The notes beneath the pieces are model-generated. The model saw only the letters and a list, made by a program, of their open reading frames with translations, was not told the DNA's origin and searched no databases. A stretch of DNA of 64,000 nt. It comes from Palsa-506 sp963786975. Lineage in GTDB: Bacteria > Actinomycetota > Actinomycetes > Streptosporangiales > Streptosporangiaceae. Below, piece after piece: positions 29,484 through 37,168 of this stretch. The DNA lies in the NCBI GenBank assembly GCA_963786975.1, contig CAWBBE010000007.1, positions 49,980-113,979 of the forward strand, given 5' to 3'. Position 1 is the stretch's first letter. Each line of letters starts with the position of its first letter. A program made the position numbers and the translations under genes.

Positions 29484-29681
29484 TCACAGCCAGCTGTGGT
29501 ACTCAGACCGGCGGACGCGGAGGCTGCCGTTCGGCAGCGTGATGCACCGGGGTGCCCGGTTCTTCGCCCGCCATTCGTAGAAGGTCCGGCGGCTGATGCC
29601 GAGATCGGCGCACACCTCCGCGATGGTGAGCTTGTCCCGCTCCAGATCCCGCGCATCGCGGCCTTGCTCAGCGCCGGGCAT
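29484..29681 (-). CDS. xis: Excisionase, MerR-type HTH, C-terminus cut by IS3
   Basis: 65 residues remain: LTIAEVCADLGISRRTFYEW, AKNRAPRCITLPNGSLRVRR and SEYHSWL, the standard AlpA/HTH_17 excisionase. The gene runs into the IS3 end at 29481. Beyond the IS the sequence resumes as VAREEAA-stop (28155-28186), whose TGA overlaps the integrase ATG, so about ten C-terminal residues were displaced. The core DNA-binding domain is intact and might still function. Confidence 0.82.
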   Translation of the reverse strand: MPGAEQGRDARDLERDKLTIAEVCADLGISRRTFYEWRAKNRAPRCITLPNGSLRVRRSEYHSWL

Positions 29682-30248
29682 CTCGACGCCTCTGTCCTGC
29701 AGTGCCGCACCGGCTATTGTCCGGCGTACCCCGCCAGACCGACCGGCACAGCCGCTCGTTCATAGTGATTCTCCTTCCGGTGGTCAGAACCGGAAACGCA
29801 TGATCCCCGCCCGGATTCATGCGCCCTCCGGGTGCACGAGCTAGCGCATCTGCCAGCTTCCGCGAAATTGCCCACGCTCGATCCCGGCCGCGTAGAGGCC
29901 GGACGCCAGGCGCTTGCCATAGGTGATCGGGGATGAAGCCCCGTAATGGTGCGGACCGCCTCCGCACAGAGATGATCTTGAACTTTGCCGGCGCCCCAGG
30001 GCCTTTAGCCCGGCGCCTTTGACAGCTCTCGCCGCTCCGCCCACCACTGTGCAACAGGCATCGATACCGTGCAAGTGCCGCATCCTCATCGTGCGGCGAC
30101 CGCATGCGTCCGCACACGTTCGTAGAAGACCGTTACTGTCCGCCCGAGGCCCTCAGTGCCAAGCTAAATGTGATGCAAATCACATCAGCGGATACCGGCA
30201 CGGCTCTGTCAGGGCAAGATTGTCGTTCCCAGCCCGCATCCTGGATCG
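29682..30248. other. Non-coding stretch upstream of the excisionase
   Basis: About 570 bases without a convincing gene on either strand. It should contain the xis-int promoter, but I see no clear consensus elements. Confidence 0.4.
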
Positions 30249-30572
30249 GTGAGCAGGTCAAAACGCAAGTCGGTGCCGAGAGCCAAGCAGGTGCAGCCGG
30301 ATCGACGCGGTCAGAGCCTCGTGGACCAGCATGGTCCGTCGCGACCAGTTACCCGGCTATCTGCTCCCGAGGTGCTAGAGCAAATCAGGTACGCCCGGAT
30401 CGAGCGAGACGATGCCGAAGCAGAACTGGCGAAACTCATCGACGCCGCCGTCAGCCAGGGTGTCGGGTGGCCACAGATTGCCTCGCAACTCGGCGTGACC
30501 AGGCAAGCAGCCCGCCAGCAATACCTGCGCCGCCATCCCGACGGGGGCAGCCACGAGGCCCATGTCGCTTAG
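30249..30572 (+). CDS. Small helix-turn-helix protein of unknown function
   Basis: 107 residues, very basic N-terminus (SRSKRKSVPRAKQ) and a C-terminal helix-turn-helix-like segment (VGWPQIASQLGVTRQAARQQ). Such small HTH proteins recur in actinobacterial mobile elements. GTG start with only a weak upstream purine run, so the start is uncertain. It faces the structured non-coding region. Confidence 0.6.
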   Translation: MSRSKRKSVPRAKQVQPDRRGQSLVDQHGPSRPVTRLSAPEVLEQIRYARIERDDAEAELAKLIDAAVSQGVGWPQIASQLGVTRQAARQQYLRRHPDGGSHEAHVA

Positions 30573-30789
30573 CTCAGCCTCAGTCAGCAGGCCGGGTGTA
30601 AAGCATCAGGTGGAATTCGTGAACATCCGTTGTCGAGCCCAACGAGCGCCGACGCGCGATCACAGCGGGTCTGACCAGGCAATACCGTGAAGATCGCTCC
30701 GTCGACAACGAGTGTTGTCCGAGCTGTGACAACTTTCTCTACGGTTTCAAGGGCGCGCTAACGCGCGCCAGGAGCCAGCGAGTAGAGCC

Positions 30790-30908
30790 GCAGCGGGCTT
30801 GACAAGGGAACCCTCGCGGCGGCCCACATCGGGCGTAGGCGGGCAGGCCAGAAGGCTGCCCGATCGCCAGACAGCTTATGGGCCGCCGCCCCTTGTCAAG
30901 TCCGCTGC
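30790..30908. ncRNA. Large inverted-repeat structure A
   Basis: Arms 30790-30808 and 30890-30908 pair over 19 positions with a single G-T exception; arms 30816-30826 and 30879-30889 pair over 11 more, separated on the 5' side only by a seven-base bulge. The apical part has two competing seven-base pairings (828-834/858-864 and 840-846/856-862 in the last three digits). Could be a structured RNA, a replication/transfer origin or a regulatory hairpin; transcription direction is unknown. Confidence 0.6.
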
Positions 30909-31022
30909 TCCGTCCGGCGCAGGAGTGGCCGGAAGCCGATTCGTTGAGGCACGAGAAACCGGCGGGGCAATGACCAGGCCGACGAGCCCGGTGGAGAATG
31001 ACGGGTGCCTGTCCGCGCTCCG

Positions 31023-31084
31023 GGCGTCGGCAAACGTCTCGCCCCCGCCGGGCGGTAGCCCTAGGGGCGAGACGAGCCGACGCC
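31023..31084. ncRNA. Large nested hairpin B
   Basis: Three stacked perfect stems: 31023-31031 with 31076-31084 (9 bp), 31035-31045 with 31064-31074 (11 bp), and 31050-31053 with 31058-31061 (4 bp, GGTA loop); only an AAA/A internal loop and a small bulge interrupt it. No U-run follows, so a simple terminator is unlikely. Confidence 0.6.
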
Positions 31085-31176
31085 GGGCGGTCGTCCCCCG
31101 CTTCCCTGGGCCGGTGGTTGCTCGCCGTTACGCGACGACCGGCACCAACCTGCGCGTGAAGCAGTGGTTGACAGGG

Positions 31177-31228
31177 AACGCCGTGCAGTCTGCGTGCAGC
31201 AATGGCTATGCATGCCATTAACGGCGTT
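31177..31228 (-). terminator. Hairpin C, possible terminator of the membrane operon
   Basis: AACGCCGT at 31177-31184 pairs with ACGGCGTT at 31221-31228, and AATGGC/GCCATT (31201-31206/31214-31219) forms an inner stem. It overlaps the 3' end of the 31218-32045 gene. No T-run is visible, so a terminator role is only an inference. Confidence 0.4.
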
Positions 31229-32045
31229 GCCTCAGTGTTGGGAGGTAGATAACTGCTACCCCAATGCCGCCCGCAGTCAGGGCCACTAGAGTTTTGTATA
31301 CGTCGTGAGCATCGTATCCCTGTACTAGACTTGCTATTCCGGTCACAATGCCCAGGACAAGCCCAGCACGGTTGGCTAGCGCGATCGCGGATGTCGCTTC
31401 ACTGCGTGAAGCATCGCGGGGCTCCTTTGAAGGCGGCGCGTCAGCCACGCCTGAACCTGAAACTGTTGGGACACTTATTGAGACCCGTCCGTCGCTCTGG
31501 CCGGATTCTGCTTCTGCAGGTACATGCGCTGGGCCTGGTGCGTGAGTGGAGCTGTTTCCCGGCTGAATCAGTTTCGCGCCATGATCCCGCCTTCGCGAAA
31601 GCGAAATTATGAAGGTCGTGAGAGCTACTACGCCGAGGAAGACGGATGAGGAGAACAGATAGATTCCCACCGCAGACGCCACGGCGTCGGCGCCCGTCGA
31701 GTAATGATAAGATAGCACCACCATTGCCGTGAATAGACCGGTGATAAGATGCGTTATATATATTCGCCGGTGACGGCTTCGTCTGGCGAGATACCACTCA
31801 AAGTAAACACCGGGAGTGCGAAGTATCGAGGAAATGGGTAGACTACTGAAGAAGCCCCCGAGTAGCGAGCTGTGTTCCTGCGACGCAAAGCTTGGTGCAA
31901 TGATTATCGATGTGGCGACCACGAGAACAGCATTGAGTGTGATATTGAGTCGGACCACATGTTGCATCGGAATCTTCTTCGCGCCGTCCTTGGCTCGCTC
32001 CGCCCCGGTTAGAGATCCATCCCATGCACGTAGTGCATCCAGCAT
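31218..32045 (-). CDS. Multi-pass membrane protein of unknown function
   Basis: 275 residues. Hydrophobic segments: LNITLNAVLVVATSIIIAP, YITHLITGLFTAMVVLSYHY, AVGIYLFSSSVFLGVVALTT, then after a Ser/Pro-rich hydrophilic linker LVLGIVTGIASLVQGY and LVALTAGGIGVAVIYLP. No family recognised. Start at 32045 overlaps the preceding gene by 37 bases; an alternative ATG at 31967 (MQHVVRLN) follows GAAGAAG. Third gene of a minus-strand unit with the two genes upstream, all lower in GC than the surroundings, which suggests foreign origin. Confidence 0.6.
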   Translation of the reverse strand: MLDALRAWDGSLTGAERAKDGAKKIPMQHVVRLNITLNAVLVVATSIIIAPSFASQEHSSLLGGFFSSLPISSILRTPGVYFEWYLARRSRHRRIYITHLITGLFTAMVVLSYHYSTGADAVASAVGIYLFSSSVFLGVVALTTFIISLSRRRDHGAKLIQPGNSSTHAPGPAHVPAEAESGQSDGRVSISVPTVSGSGVADAPPSKEPRDASRSEATSAIALANRAGLVLGIVTGIASLVQGYDAHDVYKTLVALTAGGIGVAVIYLPTLRQRR

Positions 32046-32479
32046 TGATCCTGGTCGTCCCATTGGAGTGATCCGCTTTGAGCTACAGACCAATCGAGGG
32101 CTTCCAGTTGGCGGAACGCCTCCTCCGGCAGGTCGCTCGACAGAATCAGCCACGTCCGGCCCCCATCCTCTAGCTCAATCTTTCCTTCCTGATTGCCTCC
32201 CCGAGCGTCTTTCAGGTCCCGGACGAAGTGTCTCAGCCGATCTGAGAGGTTCTTGGTTGCGCTCCAGGCGTCGGCGCCAGCGGCTGCGAAGTACCCGGAC
32301 AGAAACATAGAAGCAGGCATGCTGATGATGACGATCCAGGTGAGCTGTTCGCTCAGTTCTATGACGCCCGCCCGGACGCTGGCTTCCAGGCCCACCCGGC
32401 GGAATGTCTCCTCGACGGCTTGCACTTCATCGGGACTGGCCCACTTGTCTATCTGGACCTGCAACTTTCGATCTTGCAT
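32009..32479 (-). CDS. Small single-pass membrane protein of unknown function
   Basis: 156 residues: a short alpha/beta-like N-terminal part (LQVQIDKWASPDEVQAVEET), one hydrophobic segment near 47-67 (WIVIISMPASMFLSGYF) and a soluble C-terminal part (GKIELEDGGRTWLILSSDLP). ATG with an AAGGA-type site upstream. Middle gene of the unknown operon; overlaps the next gene. The layout of soluble-TM-soluble with an acidic tail resembles membrane-linked accessory proteins of conflict systems, but I have no family match. Confidence 0.62.
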   Translation of the reverse strand: MQDRKLQVQIDKWASPDEVQAVEETFRRVGLEASVRAGVIELSEQLTWIVIISMPASMFLSGYFAAAGADAWSATKNLSDRLRHFVRDLKDARGGNQEGKIELEDGGRTWLILSSDLPEEAFRQLEALDWSVAQSGSLQWDDQDQCWMHYVHGMDL

Positions 32480-32576
32480 GGTGTCCTTCCGAAGCTCGTT
32501 ATGCGGTCTGAAGCCCAGGACGCGCAGCTTCGATCTCTGTCCGAGTCAAGGGTAAGCCGCTACGAGTAAGCGCGCG

Positions 32577-33260
32577 TCAGATGCGTCTTTCCATTTCAAC
32601 GGATGGTGCTGCTGGACTGACCTTGGAGCGCGTGCGGATGGCCTGACGGACCACGCTTACCGCTTCGCTGATCCGTTCAGCACGCGGCGGAGCAGGTGGC
32701 ACTGCAACGCTCGCGGTTTCGATGCTTCTGCCGTCCGTTGTCTCGATCACAGCTCTAATACTAACGCTTTCAGGACCACTAAGCACACGCACCAATCGCC
32801 AAAGAATCTTCTCGCGATTAGCCCACGCCAATTGCTCTTTCTTTAGCCGCAACTCCTGTACTTCCGGACCACGCTTGCCGTATACTTTTAGCGTTTCTGC
32901 CTCATCTAGCTCACATGATATTCGACGTATTTTGCCATTGGCTACCTGGGCTTCCCAGTAGACTGGACCGCTATCCGGAGCAATTCTGACGATGCCACTC
33001 GGGGCAAACTTGATAGCACGCGTACGAACAGGATAAGCCTCCGTACACGCATCGTATGCGTGTACGTACAACTCGGCAAAGCAGCCGCGAACGACAATTG
33101 GCTTATTACCCTCGCACCAAGCCGTGACCCTCACCCAGGTGTTACTGCCCAAATGCGTCGCTTCGATTGCCCTCTTAAGTCTTGGGGGCCGTCTACCCAC
33201 AAGCGTACCTACAATGTCTCGTGCTGGTCCATACAAACCCATTAGCCAGTTTAGAGCCAT
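32577..33260 (-). CDS. Unknown protein, first gene of the element's membrane operon
   Basis: 227 residues. N-terminal 20 residues are weakly hydrophobic (LNWLMGLYGPARDIVGTLVG), followed by a beta-rich central region (NTWVRVTAWCEGNKPIVVRG, GPVYWEAQVANGKIRRISCE) and a charged helical C-terminal third. No recognised domain. ATG at 33260 has AGAAGG eight bases upstream. The gap to the next gene is 97 bases on the same strand. Codon use includes many A/T-ending codons unlike the chromosome. Confidence 0.62.
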   Translation of the reverse strand: MALNWLMGLYGPARDIVGTLVGRRPPRLKRAIEATHLGSNTWVRVTAWCEGNKPIVVRGCFAELYVHAYDACTEAYPVRTRAIKFAPSGIVRIAPDSGPVYWEAQVANGKIRRISCELDEAETLKVYGKRGPEVQELRLKKEQLAWANREKILWRLVRVLSGPESVSIRAVIETTDGRSIETASVAVPPAPPRAERISEAVSVVRQAIRTRSKVSPAAPSVEMERRI

Positions 33261-33897
33261 ATGCGCCGCCTTCTAACATACGTACCGTTTTCTAAATCGC
33301 GTCTATGCACAGTCTCTCAGATGGAGCCGACACCGCGGAGTGAACGGGTGCGGCCCGCCAAAGGCCTCAAGTAGGGACGCGCTGGCCAGGGTCAACACGA
33401 ACACCAGGCAGCGTGACTACGCCCATAGTGCCCCAACTGCTGGGGACCACTCGGGGACCACACGCCGTGCATCCGGCCGGACAACCCACATGTCGGCGCA
33501 CTATCCGCTCCAGCACCGTGGCCAAACAGACCAGAGGAAACGCCTACTCCCACGTCCTGAGGGTCAAGGGATTCGGCAGATGCATCCGTACAACCGCCGA
33601 GTACAGCAACACTGGCGGCCTGGCCTGGCCTACAACGGCAGGCATCGCTGACCGACCTGCGTGAACGACCCACATAGACCAACCTGGCGCTAGTTCGCAT
33701 CGAGGGGTCAGGTTCGAGTCCCTGGCGGCGCACTCGTTGGCGGTGCACCCGTTGATGTGCGAGCACTCATCGCTTGCTGCGCCGTCCGGCCTCCACCACC
33801 CGCCGCGCTGATCATTGTCTGCAGCGAAGGTGACTTTCTCGGGCAGTCGGGCCACTGCCCGGCGGGCCAGGGGCGAGCGACCTACTTCGTCAGGTGG
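33261..33897. other. Non-coding stretch with a tRNA-like T-loop fragment
   Basis: No convincing gene. Around 33700-33735 there is a TTCGAGTCCC-type sequence followed by GGCGGCGCAC that resembles a tRNA 3' end, but the T-stem does not pair and no 5' half exists. It may be a remnant of another tRNA-targeting insertion. Confidence 0.35.
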
Positions 33898-34878
33898 TCA
33901 GAACGATGTGATCGCGCGGTTGCGGTCTGCGAAGGAGCGTCTGGAGGCGTCGATAGTCGGGGAGAAGATCTCCCAGGCGTGCGGCACGCCCGGGTGGACG
34001 TGGAGCTCGGTGCTGACGCCTGCCGCGCCGGTACGTCTCGCGTATGCGACGTTCTCGTCACGGAAAATGTCCAGCTCGCCAACCTCGACGTATATCGGCG
34101 GAAGCCCGGAAAGATCTGTCGCCCGGGCAGGCGCCGCATAGCAAGCGACATCGGGGCCACCGAGTGCGTCGCCGAGGTGGGCGCCCCATCCGGTGATGTT
34201 GTCGTCGTACGACCAGGTCGCAAAAGGCACCAGTTCGGGGTCGGGGGTTGTCGTCCGGTCATCGAGCATCGGGTAGATCAGGATCTGCTTGGCCAACGCC
34301 GGCTGGCCGCGGTCACGTGCGAGCAGGGCCAGCGCAGCGGCCAGGCCGCCGCCTGCGCTGTCGCCCATCACGGCGATGCGCGCCGGGTCGACACCGAGCC
34401 CGGCTGCGTTCGTCACGAGCCACGTCAACCCGGCATGGCAATCCTCGACTGGCGTCGGATGCGGGTGCTCAGGCGCGTAGCGGTATTCCACCGACAGGAA
34501 AGGGACGCCAGTAGCCGACACGTGCCGGGCGACAGGCACGTCGTAGATCGTGACATTGCTGAGGATCAATCCCCCGCCGTGCATGTAGTAGACCGCTGGC
34601 CCCGGCCTGGACCCGTCCTTGGCATACCAGCGCAGGAGCAGCTTCGCTCCGTCGTCAGCTGTGGTCTGGAAGTCTTCGATCGTCACGTCGTGCGGCATCG
34701 GCAAGGCGTTGTGCATCTGGGTTTGCAGATCCTCAATGGCGACCCTGCGCGACTCCACGTCACCCGGGGGCAGTGCTACCTCCTCTGCCATCGCTTCAGC
34801 AAACGGTGCCATCGCAGCCGCGAATTCAGGGTCAAGAGCGAAAGCCACAGCTGGACTCCATCCCGGGCACCTTGTCAC
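33898..34878 (-). CDS. Alpha/beta hydrolase, hormone-sensitive lipase (GDxG) family
   Basis: 326 residues. Oxyanion motif YMHGGGLILS, nucleophile in VMGDSAGGGLAAAL, Asp in EVGELDIFRDE and His in GVPHAWEIF: a full catalytic triad of the HSL/esterase type. Probably a cytoplasmic carboxylesterase acting on short acyl esters; true substrate unknown. Cargo gene of the element. Start at 34878 taken as the first ATG; GTG at 34851 is possible. Confidence 0.87.
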   Translation of the reverse strand: MTRCPGWSPAVAFALDPEFAAAMAPFAEAMAEEVALPPGDVESRRVAIEDLQTQMHNALPMPHDVTIEDFQTTADDGAKLLLRWYAKDGSRPGPAVYYMHGGGLILSNVTIYDVPVARHVSATGVPFLSVEYRYAPEHPHPTPVEDCHAGLTWLVTNAAGLGVDPARIAVMGDSAGGGLAAALALLARDRGQPALAKQILIYPMLDDRTTTPDPELVPFATWSYDDNITGWGAHLGDALGGPDVACYAAPARATDLSGLPPIYVEVGELDIFRDENVAYARRTGAAGVSTELHVHPGVPHAWEIFSPTIDASRRSFADRNRAITSF

Positions 34879-35400
34879 GCATACGCCGACGCTAGGTCAC
34901 GCTAGGTCTCACGTCGGCTCACGTCAATTATCACAACGATCAAAACCACAAGCTCCTGTCTCCTGCAGGGAGCGAGAAGAAGACAGCCGCCAATCAGCTG
35001 CTGGGCAACGCCCAGGAGGAGGGCGTGCAGCTGTTCGGCCCCGATGCCCGGCACCCGGTCCCGTAACGAAAGGATCACTCATGGCCTGGGCGTCAGCCAC
35101 GGGTTGCACTCCGGGTTGCAGTTCATTGTCGTACGGTCCCGTTCACCGAGATACGCGCATCCGGCCTGAGCTGCGGAGCGAATACCCGCGAACCCCGGCA
35201 GACCCGTCCCGCTCAAGCTCTTAATCCGCGGCTTTTGACCGTGCGGCATGACCGCTACACCGAGCGCCGTACAGCGCACAAGTACAGCAACGCACTCGGC
35301 CGTGAACGCCTCCGACAAACCGCCGCTGAACGGGTGACCTGCCCCAACGACCACGAATGACCTCGCCGCCGAGAGTTCGCATCGAGGTGCGGGGCTGTCA
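34879..35400. other. Non-coding stretch, possible transposase scrap
   Basis: No full gene. The plus-strand frame around 34960-35065 reads QLLGNAQEEGVQLFGPDA, which loosely resembles the N-terminus of an IS256-type transposase and then stops. A short run AGTTCGCATCGAGG near 35376 also occurs near 33690. Confidence 0.3.
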
Positions 35401-35910
35401 TCAGTGGGCTACGTCGAGTTCGAAGAACACTGATCTGCCGTCCTGGTCTCCGCTATGGCCCCATCCATCGGCCACGAGGTTGACCAGGCTGAGGCCACGG
35501 CCTTCCTCGACCAAATGAGCCTGCAAACGGGGCACGGGCACCTGGTGCGAACCTGCGTCACGAACATCTATCCGAACCGCTGACGGGGTGCGCCTCACGG
35601 CTACCTCGAAGGTTCCGCCGTTGCCCGACGCTGTATGTAAGACAGCGTTGGTGGCCAGTTCCGAGGCGAGCAGGACGGCCTCCTCAGCAACGGGCACCGG
35701 GCCCAGCACGAGCCGAACGAACTCGCGAACACGGGATATCTGATCAGGGCTGCCCGGAAACGCTCGCGTGACCGTCACCGCAAAGCTGCCTGGTAGGGGC
35801 GATGAGCAGCCTTGTTCATTAGCCGTAGCCGATGCTACGCCCACGTGTCGGCTGCCTTGGATCAAGAGAACCGCCCTTCGCTGTAACCGCTCTGTGCTGG
35901 CAGATAGCAA
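35401..35910 (-). CDS. ATP-binding protein, RsbW/anti-sigma (HATPase_c_2) type
   Basis: 169 residues. The GHKL fold is clear: N-box LLASELATNAVLHTASG, G1 VRDAGSH and G2 EEGRGLSLVNLVADGWG. Proteins of this size in actinobacteria are usually anti-sigma or regulatory serine kinases. It is divergent from the GntR gene with 78 bases between them, so the two may share a control region. Confidence 0.85.
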   Translation of the reverse strand: MLSASTERLQRRAVLLIQGSRHVGVASATANEQGCSSPLPGSFAVTVTRAFPGSPDQISRVREFVRLVLGPVPVAEEAVLLASELATNAVLHTASGNGGTFEVAVRRTPSAVRIDVRDAGSHQVPVPRLQAHLVEEGRGLSLVNLVADGWGHSGDQDGRSVFFELDVAH

Positions 35911-35988
35911 GTGTAGAGCAGATCAGATCAGAGCAAGTCAGAAATACCCCCTGGTCATATCTAGTCTTGAAGGCTCTAGTTTGATCTT

Positions 35989-36225
35989 GTGACTGTAGAC
36001 CACGGGGCGCCGGAGCCTGCCTACCAGCAGCTATCCGCCATCCTCCGGACGAGGATCGCCAGCGGCGCGTGGCGGAACGGTCCGCTTCCGTCGGTCAAGC
36101 AGCTTCAGCAGGAGTACGGCATCGGCCGCGATACTGTGCTCCACGCCATCGACATCCTGCGCACCGAGGGCCTGGTCTTCACGGTGCCCCGGCGCGGCAC
36201 TTACGTCACCCGAGACGCCAAGTAG
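35989..36225 (+). CDS. Short GntR-family regulator (winged helix only)
   Basis: 78 residues consisting only of the GntR winged helix (YQQLSAILRTRIASGAW, LPSVKQLQQEYGIGRDTVLH, GLVFTVPRRGTYV). No effector domain. In actinomycete integrative elements a GntR protein of the KorSA type represses replication and transfer genes; here those genes are absent. GTG start 35989; upstream sequence has repeated CTAG/TTGAT runs that could be operator sites. Confidence 0.85.
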   Translation: MTVDHGAPEPAYQQLSAILRTRIASGAWRNGPLPSVKQLQQEYGIGRDTVLHAIDILRTEGLVFTVPRRGTYVTRDAK

Positions 36226-36386
36226 TAGCGACCCGTACGGCCACGCCCAGGTCCAGCTACGCTGGCAGGACGGGATGACTCCCACCTCGCGCCACGTGCC
36301 GTCGGTGCTCTGGTTCATGAGGGCCAGGTAACAGGGTCCAGGCTCATGCTGCCGCTGGCCGATGGGCACGTCCAGGATGCTTGATC

Positions 36387-36405
36387 GTGCCGAATACGTG
36401 CCGAA
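36387..36405 (+). promoter_or_regulatory. Putative integrase arm-type site, second copy
   Basis: Same 19-mer as 26713-26731, 73 bases before the second att core. A pair in the same orientation flanking the two hybrid ends is expected for integrase arm sites. Confidence 0.6.
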
Positions 36406-36478
36406 GTCAGGGCGATCGAAGCTGCGCCACAACGAGTTTTCCCAGTTCAGCCGCCACGTCTAAGACCGCTAGCGGGCT

Positions 36479-36524
36479 GGACTCATAATCCGCCGGTCGT
36501 GGGTTCGAGCCCCACCCGCCCCAC
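36479..36524 (+). repeat. Attachment site core, copy 2 (attR of the proximal element)
   Basis: Identical to 26551-26596 over 46 bp; the sequence before it is not a tRNA 5' half. It is also the left boundary of the next island. Confidence 0.9.
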
Positions 36525-36819
36525 CCGCCCTGACCTGGGCTTTCACGGCTCGCAAAGGGGCTTCCGCGCAGCGTGAGACATGCGTGGGCCGCGCCTGGGT
36601 CATCGGGTCAGGATCATCGGTCGTTCCGGCTATTGGGCGACAGCGGTTCCGGTTAGCGTGCGGAGCTCGGAGCTGGCGGGCGCCAACGTCGGCGGGCGGG
36701 CCTCATGCCTGGCCGGAGGAGGCAGAGCAGCGCGGCGGCGCAGCCGGTGGCCATGCCCGGGGGCAGCTTTAGCCCGTCGCCTCGGCACGAAGGCCCGTGC
36801 ACTCGGGCCGCCTTCCAGG

Positions 36820-37168
36820 TCAGGCGCTCTCACCGAGGGCGTCGAGAACATGCCGCAGGCCGGCGGCGAATGCCGGGAGCTGCTCGCGGGCGGCGGTATG
36901 CAGGATTTCCAGGTCAAGTGACCAGTAGCCGTGCACGATCCGGTTCCGCAGCCGCACCGGCTGCTGCCAGGCAACTTCATGAAATCGGGTCTTGACGTCG
37001 TCGGACAGCTGGCCTGCGGCCTTCGCCGAGCACGGTGAAGTTCCACAGCAGGGCGTCGCGGCGCTGGCGATCGGCTTCCAGGTCGCCGGCGGAAACGCCG
37101 CGGGTGAGTTCTTGTGCCTGCCCGGCCGCGTCGATCATCTCGGTGAGCAGGAGGATGTCACGCTGCAT
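36820..37168 (-). pseudogene. HEPN-domain toxin (DUF86 type), frameshifted
   Basis: First part reads MQRDILLLTEMIDAAGQAQE through NFTVLGE; one frame over it continues AAGQLSDDVKTRFHEVAW and RNRIVHGYWSLDLEIL, the HEPN RNase motif R-x4-6-H. One extra G at about 37020-37025 separates the halves. In MNT/HEPN pairs the HEPN protein is an RNase toxin. It overlaps the nucleotidyltransferase gene by 11 bases. Confidence 0.75.

Larger units (their letters stand above)
26551..36524. mobile_element. tRNA-Met-integrated genetic element (about 10 kb)
   Basis: Bounded by identical 46-bp repeats: 26551-26596 is part of the intact tRNA and 36479-36524 is a copy lacking the tRNA 5' half. The integrase lies next to the tRNA copy and reads toward it, an excisionase lies upstream of the integrase, and a GntR-type regulator lies near the far end, as in actinomycete integrative elements. 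Replication initiator, FtsK-type transfer protein and relaxase were not found, so it is probably not self-transmissible. Cargo: structured non-coding block, unknown membrane operon, hydrolase and anti-sigma-type ATPase. Base composition of the 31.2-33.3 kb part is visibly lower in GC than the flanks. Confidence 0.85.

Noticed and set aside
30739..31221. Open frames on both strands across the hairpin block
   Set aside because: Each translates perfectly complementary stems into Arg/Pro/Gly-rich sequence, neither has a ribosome site or homologous features, and the inverted repeats explain the composition better.
33690..33740. tRNA-like 3' end (TTCGAGTCCC...GGCGGCGCAC)
   Set aside because: The T-stem does not pair and there is no acceptor or anticodon arm; at most a remnant.
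34944..35065. Possible IS256-type transposase N-terminus
   Set aside because: Only about 30 residues with loose similarity; too short to annotate as a gene.
33690..35390. 14-bp direct repeat AGTTCGCATCGAGG around the hydrolase gene
   Set aside because: Short, imperfect beyond the 14 bases and without inverted ends, so a transposition footprint cannot be supported.
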